Of a DNA stretch of 43,602 nucleotides, positions 1-9,027 are shown one piece after another. The notes beneath the pieces were generated by a model. That model was not told the DNA's origin. It saw nothing but the letters and a program-made list of their open reading frames with translations, and did not search any database. This DNA comes from Myxococcus dinghuensis (GTDB lineage: Bacteria > Myxococcota > Myxococcia > Myxococcales > Myxococcaceae), in NCBI RefSeq assembly GCF_024198235.1, contig NZ_JAKCFB010000060.1, positions 1 through 43,602 of the forward strand, given 5' to 3'. The first letter of the stretch is position 1; every line of letters starts with the position of its first letter. The position numbers and the translations under genes were made by a program.

Positions 1-1512
1 CGGCGGCGCGCGCGCCCCGCGGCTCCGACGGCGGTGGCGGTGCCCCGGGGCGGCTGGTCGGAGGCGGCGCGCGCGGCGGGGGCGTCCGGCGCGGCCATCG
101 CGCTCGCGGAGGTGCGGGACGAGCTGGCGGAGCGCTTCTCCCACGGGCTGGCCTCCGTGTCCCCGCGCGCGGTGGAGCCGCTGGTGGCGCGGCTGCGGGA
201 GCTGGGCCTGGAGAAGCCCGCGGCGCTGCTGGAGGCGCTCGCGCAGCGCCCGGAGGCAGGGGCGCGGCTGGACGACTTCATCAAGGTGTACCAGGTGCTG
301 GGCATCGCCCTGGTGCGGCTGGCGGGCGCGGTGCAGGTGGAGGCGGGGACGCTGGAGCCCGTCGCCACGCACCCGAGCGTCCGCGTGCGCCGGCCCGAGA
401 CGCCGCTGCCGCCCGACGAGGCGCTCCGGCGGCGGGCCCGCGGCGAGCTGACGCGCTACGAGGCGGCGGAGCACATGGCGCGCCACTACGCGGCCCTGCC
501 CGCCGAGACGCTGCTGGCGTCGCTCTACCCGGCCTGGAGCGACGGCGCGGCGGGCCCCGCGCTGGCGGCGGCGCTGGCCACCGTCGAGCGCCCCCGGGTG
601 CTGGAGGTGGCCCGGCAGGCCCTCCACGAGCGCCACGGCCGCACGGTGCGGCGCACGGCCCTGCTCGTGCTGGCGCGGCTGGGGGGCATCGAGGCGCGGG
701 CGCTGCTGGAGGTCGTGGCGCGGGATGATTCGGACGCGGGCATGCGGCGGCGCGCGGGCACGCTGCTCGAGAACCTCCTGGCGGAGCGCCAGGGCCCCAA
801 GGCCGTGGCGGAGCTGGCGCGCAAGCGCAAGGCGCGGCTGATGCCGCTCGCGCACACCGCGCTGACGGCGGTGAAGAAGGAGGCGCGCGACCTCGCGGTG
901 GAGTCGCTGAAGGACCTGGGGCTGCCGCAGGTGATTCCGGTGCTGCGTCAGGTGCACCACGGGGACCCCGCGCCCACGCTGCGGCAGCAGGCGGCGCGGG
1001 CGCTGGCCTGGCTGGGGGACGCGGACCTGCTGGACCCGGCCGTGTGCGCGGTGGAGACGCGGGAGACGGCCGAGGCCCCCGCGGAGCTCGCCGCCGAGGT
1101 GCTGGGCCTCCTGGGGGACTCGCGGGGCGCGGAGGTGCTGCTGTGGGCCGTGGCCGACGGGTGGCGCTCGAGCGACGCGGAGCTGGCGCTGCGCGAGCTG
1201 GGGCTCGGCGTCCTGGAGCCGGCGATGCGGCTGCTGGACGTCCGGCCGGAGGTGATGGAGCGCAAGGCGCTGCGCCAGCTCTTCGACCGGCTCCCCGGGG
1301 AGCCGGTGGCCGCGGCCCTGCTCACGCGCGTGGAGGCGGCCCGCGAGCGCCCCGACCGGATGTCCCGGTTCGAGGCCCTGCTGTCGCTCGCCACGGCGAA
1401 CCTCCACGGCGCGGCGAAGCCGGTCGCCGAGGCGCTGCTGGCGATACCGGAGTTCGCCGCGGACAAGCGGCTCGCGCGGGCGGCGAGGAAGGCGCTCGGC
1501 CAGAAGGCGTGA
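1..1512 (+). CDS. HEAT-repeat protein, 5' end outside window
   Basis: The frame is open from base 1, so the gene starts left of the window; the first start codon inside is a GTG at 34 with no clear ribosome binding site. About 500 residues are visible. From roughly residue 180 onward the protein is a run of 30-40-residue helical pairs rich in Ala, Leu, Arg and Glu, with recurring pieces such as VRRTALLVLARLG, LRQQAARALAWLGD and LAAEVLGLLGDSRGAEVL, typical of HEAT/PBS-lyase HEAT repeats. No catalytic domain, signal peptide or membrane segment is visible in this part. HEAT arrays are protein-binding scaffolds; the partner cannot be deduced. It ends 3 bases before the end of the convergent hydrolase gene. 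Confidence is high for a coding HEAT-type protein and low for any specific role. Confidence 0.8.
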   Translation, partial: RRRARPAAPTAVAVPRGGWSEAARAAGASGAAIALAEVRDELAERFSHGLASVSPRAVEPLVARLRELGLEKPAALLEALAQRPEAGARLDDFIKVYQVLGIALVRLAGAVQVEAGTLEPVATHPSVRVRRPETPLPPDEALRRRARGELTRYEAAEHMARHYAALPAETLLASLYPAWSDGAAGPALAAALATVERPRVLEVARQALHERHGRTVRRTALLVLARLGGIEARALLEVVARDDSDAGMRRRAGTLLENLLAERQGPKAVAELARKRKARLMPLAHTALTAVKKEARDLAVESLKDLGLPQVIPVLRQVHHGDPAPTLRQQAARALAWLGDADLLDPAVCAVETRETAEAPAELAAEVLGLLGDSRGAEVLLWAVADGWRSSDAELALRELGLGVLEPAMRLLDVRPEVMERKALRQLFDRLPGEPVAAALLTRVEAARERPDRMSRFEALLSLATANLHGAAKPVAEALLAIPEFAADKRLARAARKALGQKA

Positions 1513-1515
1513 GCG

Positions 1516-2349
1516 TCACCCCGTCTGCGAGGACGCGGGGGGCCTGCGCACCTGGGACTCCAGGAAGGAGCCGAGCGCGGCGTTGACGAGCGACGGCTCC
1601 TCCACCGTGGAGGAGTGCCCGCCCCGAGGCAGCCGCGCCAGGCGCGAGCCCGGGATGAGCTGGTGCAGGCGCTCGGCCTTGGCGGGCACGGTGGCCACGT
1701 CCTCCTCGCCCACGATGACGAGCGTGGGCACGCGGATGTTGGGCACCTCGTGGGACACGGCGTTGCGGCGGATGACGCCGTTGACGGCGCGCCAGATGTC
1801 GCGGCGGTTCTCCAACAGCCGCGCGCGCCACAGGGCCCGCTCCTCCGCGCGGTTGGGGTCCGACAGGAAGGTGCGGCCGAACATGATGCGCATCACCGGG
1901 TCCGCCACCGGGCGCAGGCCGGCGAGCCGGGCGATGAGGTTGAGCAGCGTGTAGCGCGGCACGTTGGCCAGGGGCTCCGGGTCCGCGGACGTCTCCACCA
2001 GGGTGAGCGAGCGCAGCAGCTCCGGCCGGCGCGCGGCGATGCGCATGCCGATGAAGCCCCCCATGGACAGGCCCACGAAGTGGCACGGCCCCAGGCCCAG
2101 CTTGGAGATGAGGTCCAGCGCGTCCAGGTACAGCGTCTCCATGTCGATGGCGTTCACCGACGGCACCGCGCTGCGGCCCTGGCCCCGGTGGTCGTACGCG
2201 ACGCAGCGGTAGCGGCCTCGCAGCGCGTCAACCTGCGGGTCGAACAACCGGGTGCTCCACAAGAGCCCGTGACTGAAGAGGATGGGCTCGCCCGCCCCAC
2301 CCGTATCCTCGTAGTGCAGCTCGGTTCCGTTGACGTTCAGCATCGGCAT
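1516..2349 (-). CDS. alpha/beta-fold hydrolase
   Basis: A 277-residue protein with the alpha/beta hydrolase plan: an HG oxyanion motif near residues 27-28 (FSHGLLW), the strand-turn YDHRGQGRS near 52-60, the nucleophile elbow GLSMGG with Ser at about 95, an acid in IVGEEDV at about Asp217 and the catalytic His in RGGHSS at about 245. All three triad members are therefore present. The start at 2349 was chosen because GGGAGGAA lies about 9 bases upstream; an in-frame ATG at 2412 lacks such a site. No signal peptide is seen, so it is probably cytoplasmic. The substrate is unknown: esterases, lactonases such as 3-oxoadipate enol-lactonase, and haloperoxidase-like enzymes share this pattern. It lies 120 bases downstream of the ATPase gene on the same strand. 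Confidence 0.88.
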   Translation of the reverse strand: MPMLNVNGTELHYEDTGGAGEPILFSHGLLWSTRLFDPQVDALRGRYRCVAYDHRGQGRSAVPSVNAIDMETLYLDALDLISKLGLGPCHFVGLSMGGFIGMRIAARRPELLRSLTLVETSADPEPLANVPRYTLLNLIARLAGLRPVADPVMRIMFGRTFLSDPNRAEERALWRARLLENRRDIWRAVNGVIRRNAVSHEVPNIRVPTLVIVGEEDVATVPAKAERLHQLIPGSRLARLPRGGHSSTVEEPSLVNAALGSFLESQVRRPPASSQTG

Positions 2350-2469
2350 CTGGCGGTTCCTCCCCGGTCCGGGAAGATAGGCCAGTCCGTGACGCGTCAC
2401 GGCGCCAGTCATGGCGCGGTGCGCGAGCTGTCGACTCTCCGACGCCGGATGAGGTCGTCCGTGCCCCGG

Positions 2470-3711
2470 TTACCAGAGCCCCAGCGATTGGAGCAGGGGG
2501 GCGGCCTGGGCGGGGGTCGCGGACACACCGGTGAAGAAGCGCGCGGCCGCCTCGGGGGAGGGGTCCTCCCAGACGAGCTGCCCGGTGGCCTCGTCGCGGC
2601 CGCACCGGGTGAAGGTGGCGCGCACCTGCTCGGGAGACTCGAAGGCGAGCAGGTCCAGGAGCAGCGGACTCTGGCTGGTGAGGAAGCTCTGCCGCTCCCC
2701 CAGGGTCGCCACCGTGGCGCGCACCAGGTCCGGGTGGAGCGAGTGCGCCACCTCGTCCGCCAGGGCCACCGCGCGCGCCTGTCCCAGGTAGTGCAGCAGG
2801 GCCAGGAGGCGCTTCTGGCCATGGCCCAGCGCGCGCGCCGACACGCGCGTGCCCCCGGGGCCCAGGAAGACCAGCTCCAGGCCCCCCAGCGTGAGGGACT
2901 CGTACTGGCGCCCCTCCTGGGGGGCGTCGGTGGGGACGAGCACCGCCTCCGCGCCGGCGAAGCCCAGGAGCCGGGCCGCCTCCTTCAGGAAGGGCACCGC
3001 GTCCGAGGGCACGACGTAGCGGGGCGCTCCCCACTGCTCCGCGGCCAGCCCCCGCAGGCCGTCCAGCAGGTCCTTGGAGGCGAGCCCCGAGCCCGCGGCG
3101 AGCACGCCCTGGGCGCGGCGCGACAGGCGCAGCTCCACCTGGAAGAGCTGCTCGAAGTAGCCCAGGCCCTCGTCGAAGCGGACCAGCCCGGCCAGCGCGG
3201 ACACCTCGCGGGCCATGGCCAGCAGCGGCTCCACCGCCGCCGTGCCCTCGCCCGTCTTCTCCACCCAGGCGATGCCGCCGGACATGAGCACCAGCCACAG
3301 CCGGCCGGCGACCTCCGGGGCGATGCGCTCCTGGACGACGAGGCCCGGGTCGTCCAGCGGGGAGACGGAGACCTGGATGCCCTCGCGGCGGATGACCAGC
3401 GGCCAGGCCATGCCCACCGGGGCGACGGAGATGTCCATGGAGAGCCCGGCGGCCACCGGCTCCGTGGGCGTGTTGCGCACGCGCACGGTGATGTGGCCCG
3501 TGTCCGCCGCCAGCGCGTACTCCACGTCGAGCAGCTCCTGCCCCAGCGCCGTGAAGTCGGAGCTGGCCACCGCCGCCAGCAGCTCCAACAACTGCGTCTT
3601 CCCCGTGCCGTTGCGCCCCAGCAGGACGTTGAAGGTGGGGCTGAAGGACAGCCGCGTGCCGGGCTTCACGGCGCGGAACTGGTGGACCTGGAGCCACTGG
3701 AGCTTGAGCAT
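2470..3711 (-). CDS. AAA/ABC-type ATPase (AAA_21-like)
   Basis: A 413-residue protein beginning MLKLQWLQVHQFRAV, the N-terminal strand typical of RecF/SMC-like and AAA_21 ATPases. Walker A is GRNGTGKT at residues 32-39. Near the C-terminal third LGHGQKRLLALLHYL resembles an ABC signature and is followed by a Walker B-like strand VALADEVAHSLHP, with the D-E pair and the downstream His commonly seen in this family. No coiled-coil arms, TOPRIM domain or nuclease domain are fused, and no partner gene is adjacent, which argues against a two-gene OLD/Gabija-type defence pair. Members of this broad family act in DNA repair, phage defence or chromosome maintenance; the sequence does not choose between them. 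Expression is probably with the downstream hydrolase. Confidence 0.82.
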   Translation of the reverse strand: MLKLQWLQVHQFRAVKPGTRLSFSPTFNVLLGRNGTGKTQLLELLAAVASSDFTALGQELLDVEYALAADTGHITVRVRNTPTEPVAAGLSMDISVAPVGMAWPLVIRREGIQVSVSPLDDPGLVVQERIAPEVAGRLWLVLMSGGIAWVEKTGEGTAAVEPLLAMAREVSALAGLVRFDEGLGYFEQLFQVELRLSRRAQGVLAAGSGLASKDLLDGLRGLAAEQWGAPRYVVPSDAVPFLKEAARLLGFAGAEAVLVPTDAPQEGRQYESLTLGGLELVFLGPGGTRVSARALGHGQKRLLALLHYLGQARAVALADEVAHSLHPDLVRATVATLGERQSFLTSQSPLLLDLLAFESPEQVRATFTRCGRDEATGQLVWEDPSPEAAARFFTGVSATPAQAAPLLQSLGLW

Positions 3712-3944
3712 CCCCGCCAGCCTCCCTTCGAGGATGCGCCAGGGTCAACCCCGCGAGGAAAGCCCCCGGAACCACGACGGACCGGGTCGCGTCCCCACCG
3801 GAAATTTCGTCCACCCGCCCTCCCCGCGCGCGGGCCCGGACGGTGGGCCTCCCGACGACCCAGCAGGACGGCACAACCCAGTCCTCCCAGGGAAGCCCGC
3901 TTGTCTCGCAAAGGCGCGACAGGCAGCATCGCGGACGGTCCGTC

Positions 3945-6008
3945 ATGCGCCCCGCCCGTCCCGCCCTGCTCGCCTTCGTCCTGCTCGCCCTGCTCGGTAC
4001 GGCCGCGGCGGTCACCTACTCCCGGCTCCGCGTGGAGCCCCCCGCCGCGCCACGGGCCGCGACGCCCGCGCCCGTGGCGCCCCCCACGCCCACCGCGAGC
4101 GCCGCGACGCCGCCCCCCGCCGAGGTGAATGACGGCCACCCCGCGCGCGGCGCGTTCGCGGGCTCGGCGGCGTGCGGCGAGTGCCACGAGGACGAGCACG
4201 CCGCCTGGGGCAAGGACTGGCACGCGCGCGCGCTGTCCCCGGCGACGCCGAGGTTCGTCGTGGGGGATTTCAAGAAGCACCCCCACTTCAAGGGCGACTC
4301 CAGCGAGGCGTGGATGCGCCGCGACGGCGAGCGCCACTTCATGCGCACCAAGGGCGCGGACGGGCAGCTCGCGGAGTTCCCGGTGCAGTGGGTGGTGGGT
4401 GGCAAGCGGATGCAGGACCCCGTCACGCAGATGCCGGACGGCCGCTGGCAGGTGCTGCCGGTGTACTTCCACGTCACGGGCAAGGGCGAGTGGGTGGACT
4501 ACTCGGAGACGAAGCAGGGCCTCTTGACGCCGGACCACCCGTTCTTCTGGACCAACTTCCGCCGCAGCACGCAGCACGCGTGCCTGGACTGCCACGTCAC
4601 GGGGCTCGACGCGAAGTACGACCGGGCGACGCAGCAGTGGACGACGAGGTTCACGGACGCGGGCGTGGCGTGCGAGAGCTGCCACGGGCCCGGCGCGCGC
4701 CACGCGGACACGCAGGACCCGAAGGACATCGTCCAGCCCGCGGACCTGCCGCCGGAGCTGGGCTTCGCGGTGTGCGCGCAGTGCCACGGGCCGCGCCGGC
4801 CGCTGTTCCCCATCCTCGACGCCGAGCACCGCTTCCGTCCCGGCCAGCGCTACGAGGACTTCTACCAGCCCGTCGTCCTCTACGTGGGCAACGAGCGCTC
4901 CGGCGACTACTTCACGGACGGGCGCCCCAGCACCTCCAGCTTCGAGTACCAGGCCCTCATCCAGTCCCGCTGCCACATGCAGGGCGGCGCCACCTGCCTC
5001 ACCTGCCACACCGCGCCGCACGAGCCGCAGGCCGCCAACGAGCTGCGCCGCGCGGACAAGCCCTCGCCCGCGGTCTCCACGGGTTCGGCCACCTGCCAGC
5101 AGTGCCACGCGAAGACGTTCGAGGAGGGCACGGCCCACACGCGCCACACCGCGCGCGCGGCGCAGGACTGCCTGTCGTGCCACATGCCGCCCGTCGTCTC
5201 CGGCGTGCTGGACAAGTTCGCGGACCACGCGCTGGACGTGCCCGCGCCGCAGAACACCACGCGCCACGGCATCCCCAACGCGTGCAACACCTGCCACACG
5301 AAGCAGACGCCCGAGGCCATGGCCCAGGCCCTGACGACGCTGTGGCCGAAGTCCGCGGAGCGTCAGCAGCGCCGCGTGCGGCTGGCGGACGCCTTCGACG
5401 ACGCGACGGCGGAGAGCGGAGGCCGGGCGGCGCTGGAGGCGGTGCTCGCGGACACGCGGGAGACGCCGTCGCTGCGCGGCGTGGCGGCGCGGGTGCTGGC
5501 GCGGCGGCACAAGCGCGAGGCGGTGCCGCTGCTGCGCGCCGCGCTGAAGGGCGCCACCGACAGCCACCTGCGCTCGGACCTCATCGAGTCCATCGGCACG
5601 GTGGGCGGCAAGGAGGCCACCGAGGAGCTGGTGCCCTTCCTCCAGGACACGTCCACCTGGGTGCGGCAGGCCGCCGCGCTGACGCTGGCCAGCTTCGGGG
5701 ACGCGCGCGGGCTGAGCGCCGTGGAGGCCCTGGCGAGCCGGCCGGAGACGACGGGGCTGGTGCAGCCCCACGTCATGCTGGGGCAACTGGCCATGCGGCG
5801 AAAGGACCTGACCACCGCGACGCGCGAGTTCGAGCGCGCGCTGGACCTGCAGCCCTACAACACGGACGTCCTCATCCGCCTGGCCGATGTCTATGTCTTC
5901 CAGGGACAGGAGGAGCGCGGCAAGCAGCGGCTGCAGGAGGCGCTGCGCTTCGACCCCCAGAGCCGCGCGGCGAAGCAGCGCCTGTCGATGCTCCAACAGG
6001 GCCGCTGA
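3945..6008 (+). CDS. octaheme c-type cytochrome with HEAT and TPR repeats
   Basis: A 687-residue protein. Residues 1-25 form a hydrophobic signal or anchor helix (ALLAFVLLALLGTAAAV), followed by a Pro/Ala-rich linker. Eight CXXCH heme-binding motifs occur at about residues 77, 213, 243, 277, 351, 384, 409 and 447, spaced as in the cytochrome c554/multiheme family. After the last heme, residues about 490-600 are HEAT-like repeats (VPLLRAALKGATDS, TWVRQAAALTLASFGD) and the last 80 residues are TPR-like (EFERALDLQPYNTDVLIRLADVYVFQGQ). It should be exported and matured by a cytochrome c system, acting at the cytoplasmic membrane or in the periplasm in electron transfer. The start is the ATG just before the signal helix; the frame is open upstream to 3843 but that stretch is not signal-like. 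Confidence 0.9.
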   Translation: MRPARPALLAFVLLALLGTAAAVTYSRLRVEPPAAPRAATPAPVAPPTPTASAATPPPAEVNDGHPARGAFAGSAACGECHEDEHAAWGKDWHARALSPATPRFVVGDFKKHPHFKGDSSEAWMRRDGERHFMRTKGADGQLAEFPVQWVVGGKRMQDPVTQMPDGRWQVLPVYFHVTGKGEWVDYSETKQGLLTPDHPFFWTNFRRSTQHACLDCHVTGLDAKYDRATQQWTTRFTDAGVACESCHGPGARHADTQDPKDIVQPADLPPELGFAVCAQCHGPRRPLFPILDAEHRFRPGQRYEDFYQPVVLYVGNERSGDYFTDGRPSTSSFEYQALIQSRCHMQGGATCLTCHTAPHEPQAANELRRADKPSPAVSTGSATCQQCHAKTFEEGTAHTRHTARAAQDCLSCHMPPVVSGVLDKFADHALDVPAPQNTTRHGIPNACNTCHTKQTPEAMAQALTTLWPKSAERQQRRVRLADAFDDATAESGGRAALEAVLADTRETPSLRGVAARVLARRHKREAVPLLRAALKGATDSHLRSDLIESIGTVGGKEATEELVPFLQDTSTWVRQAAALTLASFGDARGLSAVEALASRPETTGLVQPHVMLGQLAMRRKDLTTATREFERALDLQPYNTDVLIRLADVYVFQGQEERGKQRLQEALRFDPQSRAAKQRLSMLQQGR

Positions 6009-6151
6009 ACGTCGGCCCTCCGGCGCGCGGGCACGCCGCCGGTAGCATCCACTGCTGAGCAGGCACGGGAGGCATCTGTCCGGCAGCCACGCGGGGGGCC
6101 CCGCGGTACGTGGTCACTGCGGGAAGCACCCCCTACCTCAGGGCGCTCGAT

Positions 6152-7840
6152 ATGAACGCCCTGCTGCTCGCCCTCCTGCTCTCGCGCGCCGGCCCCGTCG
6201 CAGGCGCGCCGCCCGTCCCTCCCGGGCCCGGCTCCGCCGCGCGACAGCGGACCCCTGGCGTCCTGCGCGCCGCGTCCCCGCCCCAGGCGACTGCCGGGGC
6301 GACGCCCCGGCAGGGCGCGGCGGGGAGCGCTCCGACCCCGGAGGAGCCGACCGGAGGCGCCACGCCCCGGACGGGCGCGCCCACGGAGGACACGGGGGAG
6401 CCGCCCGTCCCGGAGGTCTCCGACCCGCTGTTGACGCCGGTGCCTCCCGCGCCCGTCCTGGTGAAGTCCTGGGACGAGGCGCTGAACCTCGTGCGCCAGC
6501 GCTCCACCGACCTGCGCACGGCGCTCGCGCAGGTGGAGGCCGCGGCGGGCCAGGCGCGCATCGCGTTGGCGGCGCTGCTGCCCAACATCACCGGTACGGT
6601 GGCCGTGCAGCTCAACATCCTCGACCCCGACAACACGAGCCTGTTCTTCCTGGGCAGCGGCGGAGGCACGGGCGGGGGCGTGGGCGGCGGGATTGGCGGA
6701 GGCGGGACCGGGGACGGAACCGGCGGCGGGGGCGTGGGTGGAGGGAGCCTCGAGCAGGGGCGCCTCACCGCGTTCCAGGACGGGTCCACGCCGGTCGAGG
6801 AGATTCCGGAGAGCGCGTCGGTGCAGCCCACGAAGCCGCCGGCGGCGGGCATCCTCTCCGCCTCCGTGGCGCTGCTGGACTTCCAGGCCATCGCGGGGCT
6901 GCGCACCGCGCGCGAGGCCCAGCGCACCGCTTCGTGGTCCCTGGCGGAGACACGCCGGCAGATCAGCCGGACGCTGGCGCAGGCGCTGGTGCAGGTGGCC
7001 GCGCAGGAGCGGCTGGCGGAGGTCAACCGCGTCAACCTGCGCACGGCGCTGGAGCGCCTGGCGCTGGCGCAGCGGCGGCTGGAGCTGGGCGCGGGCACGC
7101 GGCTGGACGTGGTGCGCGTGGAGCAGGACACGGAGCGGGCGCGCGCGCTGGTGGTGTCGGGCGACGAGGACCTGCGACAGGCGCGCGAGTCGCTCGGCCT
7201 GGCGCTGGGGCTGACCCAGGCGGTGGGCCTGGAGCGAGGGGTCAACGTGGAGCAGATGCTGCGCCGCGCGCGCAAGGACTGCCGGCCCATCCAGGAGCTG
7301 GAGGAGCGCTCGGACCTGCGGGTGGCGCGCTCGCGCGTCCTCGTCGCGGAGCGCCAGGTGAAGGAGGTCACGGCGCAGTACCTGCCCTCGCTGTCCCTGA
7401 ACAGCTCCACGGTGGCCATCACCGTGAAGAAGGACTGGGTGAACGTGCCGCTGTGGAACATCGGCGCCAACCTGGTGCTGCCCTTCTGGGACGGCGGCGT
7501 GCGCGAGGGCGCGCTGCGCCAGACGCGGGCGCAGGTGGAGGTGGCGCGCCAGGCGTCCGTGGAGCTGGAGCGCTCGGCCACCATCGAGCTGGTCCAGGCG
7601 CGCCGGGGCGTGGAGGTGGCGAGGGCATCCCGGGACATCTCCTCGCGCGAGCGTCGTCTCGCCGAGGAGAACGACCGGCTGACCCGCCGCAGCTTCGAGG
7701 TGGGCACTGGCACCAGCCAGGACCTCATCCAGACGGCGGCGGCGCTGCGGCAGGCGGAGCTGGCGCTGGTGGTGCGCGAGTTCCAGTTGGAGCAAGCCCA
7801 GGTCGAGGCATACCTGGCGGAGGCGGCATGCGACTGGTGA
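6152..7840 (+). CDS. TolC-family outer membrane efflux channel
   Basis: A 562-residue protein with a short signal peptide (NALLLALLLSRAGPVAGA) and a long Pro/Gly-rich linker to about residue 95. TolC-type repeats follow: WDEALNLVRQRSTDLRTALAQVEAA in the first half and the internal duplicate in the second half (LRVARSRVLVAERQV, YLPSLSLNSS, FWDGGVREGALRQTRAQVEVARQ). The helices are the Arg/Glu/Ala-rich coiled coils expected of the periplasmic tunnel. A glycine-rich insertion occupies about residues 168-200, in the region expected to form an extracellular loop. The start at 6152 begins the signal peptide; an in-frame ATG at 6110 is possible. Its stop overlaps the start of the adaptor gene by 13 bases, and the pump follows, giving a tripartite RND operon. 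Confidence 0.9.
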   Translation: MNALLLALLLSRAGPVAGAPPVPPGPGSAARQRTPGVLRAASPPQATAGATPRQGAAGSAPTPEEPTGGATPRTGAPTEDTGEPPVPEVSDPLLTPVPPAPVLVKSWDEALNLVRQRSTDLRTALAQVEAAAGQARIALAALLPNITGTVAVQLNILDPDNTSLFFLGSGGGTGGGVGGGIGGGGTGDGTGGGGVGGGSLEQGRLTAFQDGSTPVEEIPESASVQPTKPPAAGILSASVALLDFQAIAGLRTAREAQRTASWSLAETRRQISRTLAQALVQVAAQERLAEVNRVNLRTALERLALAQRRLELGAGTRLDVVRVEQDTERARALVVSGDEDLRQARESLGLALGLTQAVGLERGVNVEQMLRRARKDCRPIQELEERSDLRVARSRVLVAERQVKEVTAQYLPSLSLNSSTVAITVKKDWVNVPLWNIGANLVLPFWDGGVREGALRQTRAQVEVARQASVELERSATIELVQARRGVEVARASRDISSRERRLAEENDRLTRRSFEVGTGTSQDLIQTAAALRQAELALVVREFQLEQAQVEAYLAEAACDW

Positions 7841-9018
7841 GGAGGACATGGGTGGCGGGGTGCGCGGCCCTGTTGCTGGCGGGGTGCAAGGGCTCCGACA
7901 AGGCGGACGGCCCCCAGGGCGGACAAGCCGGCGAGAACAAGGCCCTGCCGGTGCAGGTGCTGTCGCTGGCGCCTGGCGAGGTCCGCGACGCCGCCGAGTA
8001 CGTGGGCACGCTCATCTCCCGCAGCAGCATCACCCTGTATCCACAGGTCGCCGGCTACGTGCAGGCCATCCCGGTGCGGCCCGGCGCCTGGGTGCAGCCC
8101 AACGAGGTCCTGCTGGTGGTGGACCCCCGCCGCGAGAGCGCCGGGCTGCGCGCCACCCAGGCCCAGCGCGCCTCCGCCCTGGCCCAGCGCGAGTTCGCGC
8201 GGCGCACGCGCGAGCGCAGCGCGCAGCTCCTGCGCGAGGGCCTCCAGAGTCGCCAGGACTACGAGCAGGCGGTGGCGCAGGCGCAGCAGGCGGACGCGGA
8301 GGCGCGCGCCATCGAGGCGCAAATCCAGTCGCAGAAGGTCCAGCTCGGCTATTACGAGGTGAGCGCGCCCTTCAAGGGCGTGGTGGGCAACTTCCCGGTG
8401 AAGGTGGGGGACTACGTCTCACCGCAGACGCCGCTCACCACGCTGGACCAGAGCAAGGTGTTGGAGATCTCCGTGGACGTGCCGGTGGCGCGGGCCCACG
8501 AGGTTCGCGTGGGACGGACGCCCATGGAGGTGCTCGACGCGGAGGGCAAGCCGGTGGTGGGCGCGCCCGTCTTCTACGTCGGCGCCATCCCCAGCGCCGC
8601 CACGCAGCTGGTGCAGGTGAAGGCGGCCTTCGAGAACACGGACGGCCTGCGCGCCGGGCAGCTGGTCCGCGTACGCGTCACCTACGACATCCGCGAGGCG
8701 CTCACCGTGCCCACCGCGGCGGTGACGAAGATCAGCAGCCAGTCCTTCGTCTTCGTCGCGACGCCGTCGGACGGGGGCACGGTGGCCAAGCGCACGCCGG
8801 TGGACGTGGGCGACGTGACGGGCAACAACTACGAGGTCACGGGCGAGCTGGACGCGGGCGTCACCGTGGTGGTGAGCAGCATCCAGCTCCTGCGCGACGG
8901 CCAGCCCATCCACCCCATGACGGGCAAGCCCGAGGCGCAGGGCATGGGCGGAGGCGCGGACGCGGGCACTGGCGGCGCGGCGGACGCGGGCACTGGCGCC
9001 CCGGACGCGGGGCACTGA
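7828..9018 (+). CDS. RND efflux periplasmic adaptor (HlyD/AcrA-like lipoprotein)
   Basis: A 396-residue protein with a lipoprotein signal ending in LLLAGC, lipidated Cys at residue 20. The body follows the membrane-fusion-protein order: a barrel-sandwich half (ITLYPQVAGYVQAIPVRPGAWVQ), a helical hairpin rich in Gln/Ala/Arg, the second half of the lipoyl-like domain (YYEVSAPFKGVVGNFPVKVGDYV), then beta-barrel and membrane-proximal domains (GLRAGQLVRVRVTYDIREALTVP). The C-terminus carries an odd low-complexity tail of repeated Asp-Ala-Gly-Thr-Gly units. The ATG at 7828 lies inside the end of the TolC-like gene, suggesting translational coupling. It should join the inner membrane pump to the outer membrane channel. 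Confidence 0.92.
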   Translation: MRLVRRTWVAGCAALLLAGCKGSDKADGPQGGQAGENKALPVQVLSLAPGEVRDAAEYVGTLISRSSITLYPQVAGYVQAIPVRPGAWVQPNEVLLVVDPRRESAGLRATQAQRASALAQREFARRTRERSAQLLREGLQSRQDYEQAVAQAQQADAEARAIEAQIQSQKVQLGYYEVSAPFKGVVGNFPVKVGDYVSPQTPLTTLDQSKVLEISVDVPVARAHEVRVGRTPMEVLDAEGKPVVGAPVFYVGAIPSAATQLVQVKAAFENTDGLRAGQLVRVRVTYDIREALTVPTAAVTKISSQSFVFVATPSDGGTVAKRTPVDVGDVTGNNYEVTGELDAGVTVVVSSIQLLRDGQPIHPMTGKPEAQGMGGGADAGTGGAADAGTGAPDAGH

Positions 9019-9027
9019 GGGGACGGC

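Noticed and set aside
2470..3711. ATPase considered as part of an OLD/Gabija/Septu-type defence system
   Set aside because: No TOPRIM, UvrD-like or HNH partner is fused or adjacent.
1615..4128. Long open frame on the plus strand across the hydrolase and ATPase genes
   Set aside because: It is antisense to two recognisable proteins and its translation is low-complexity Arg/Gln/His/Gly; long spurious frames are common at this GC content.
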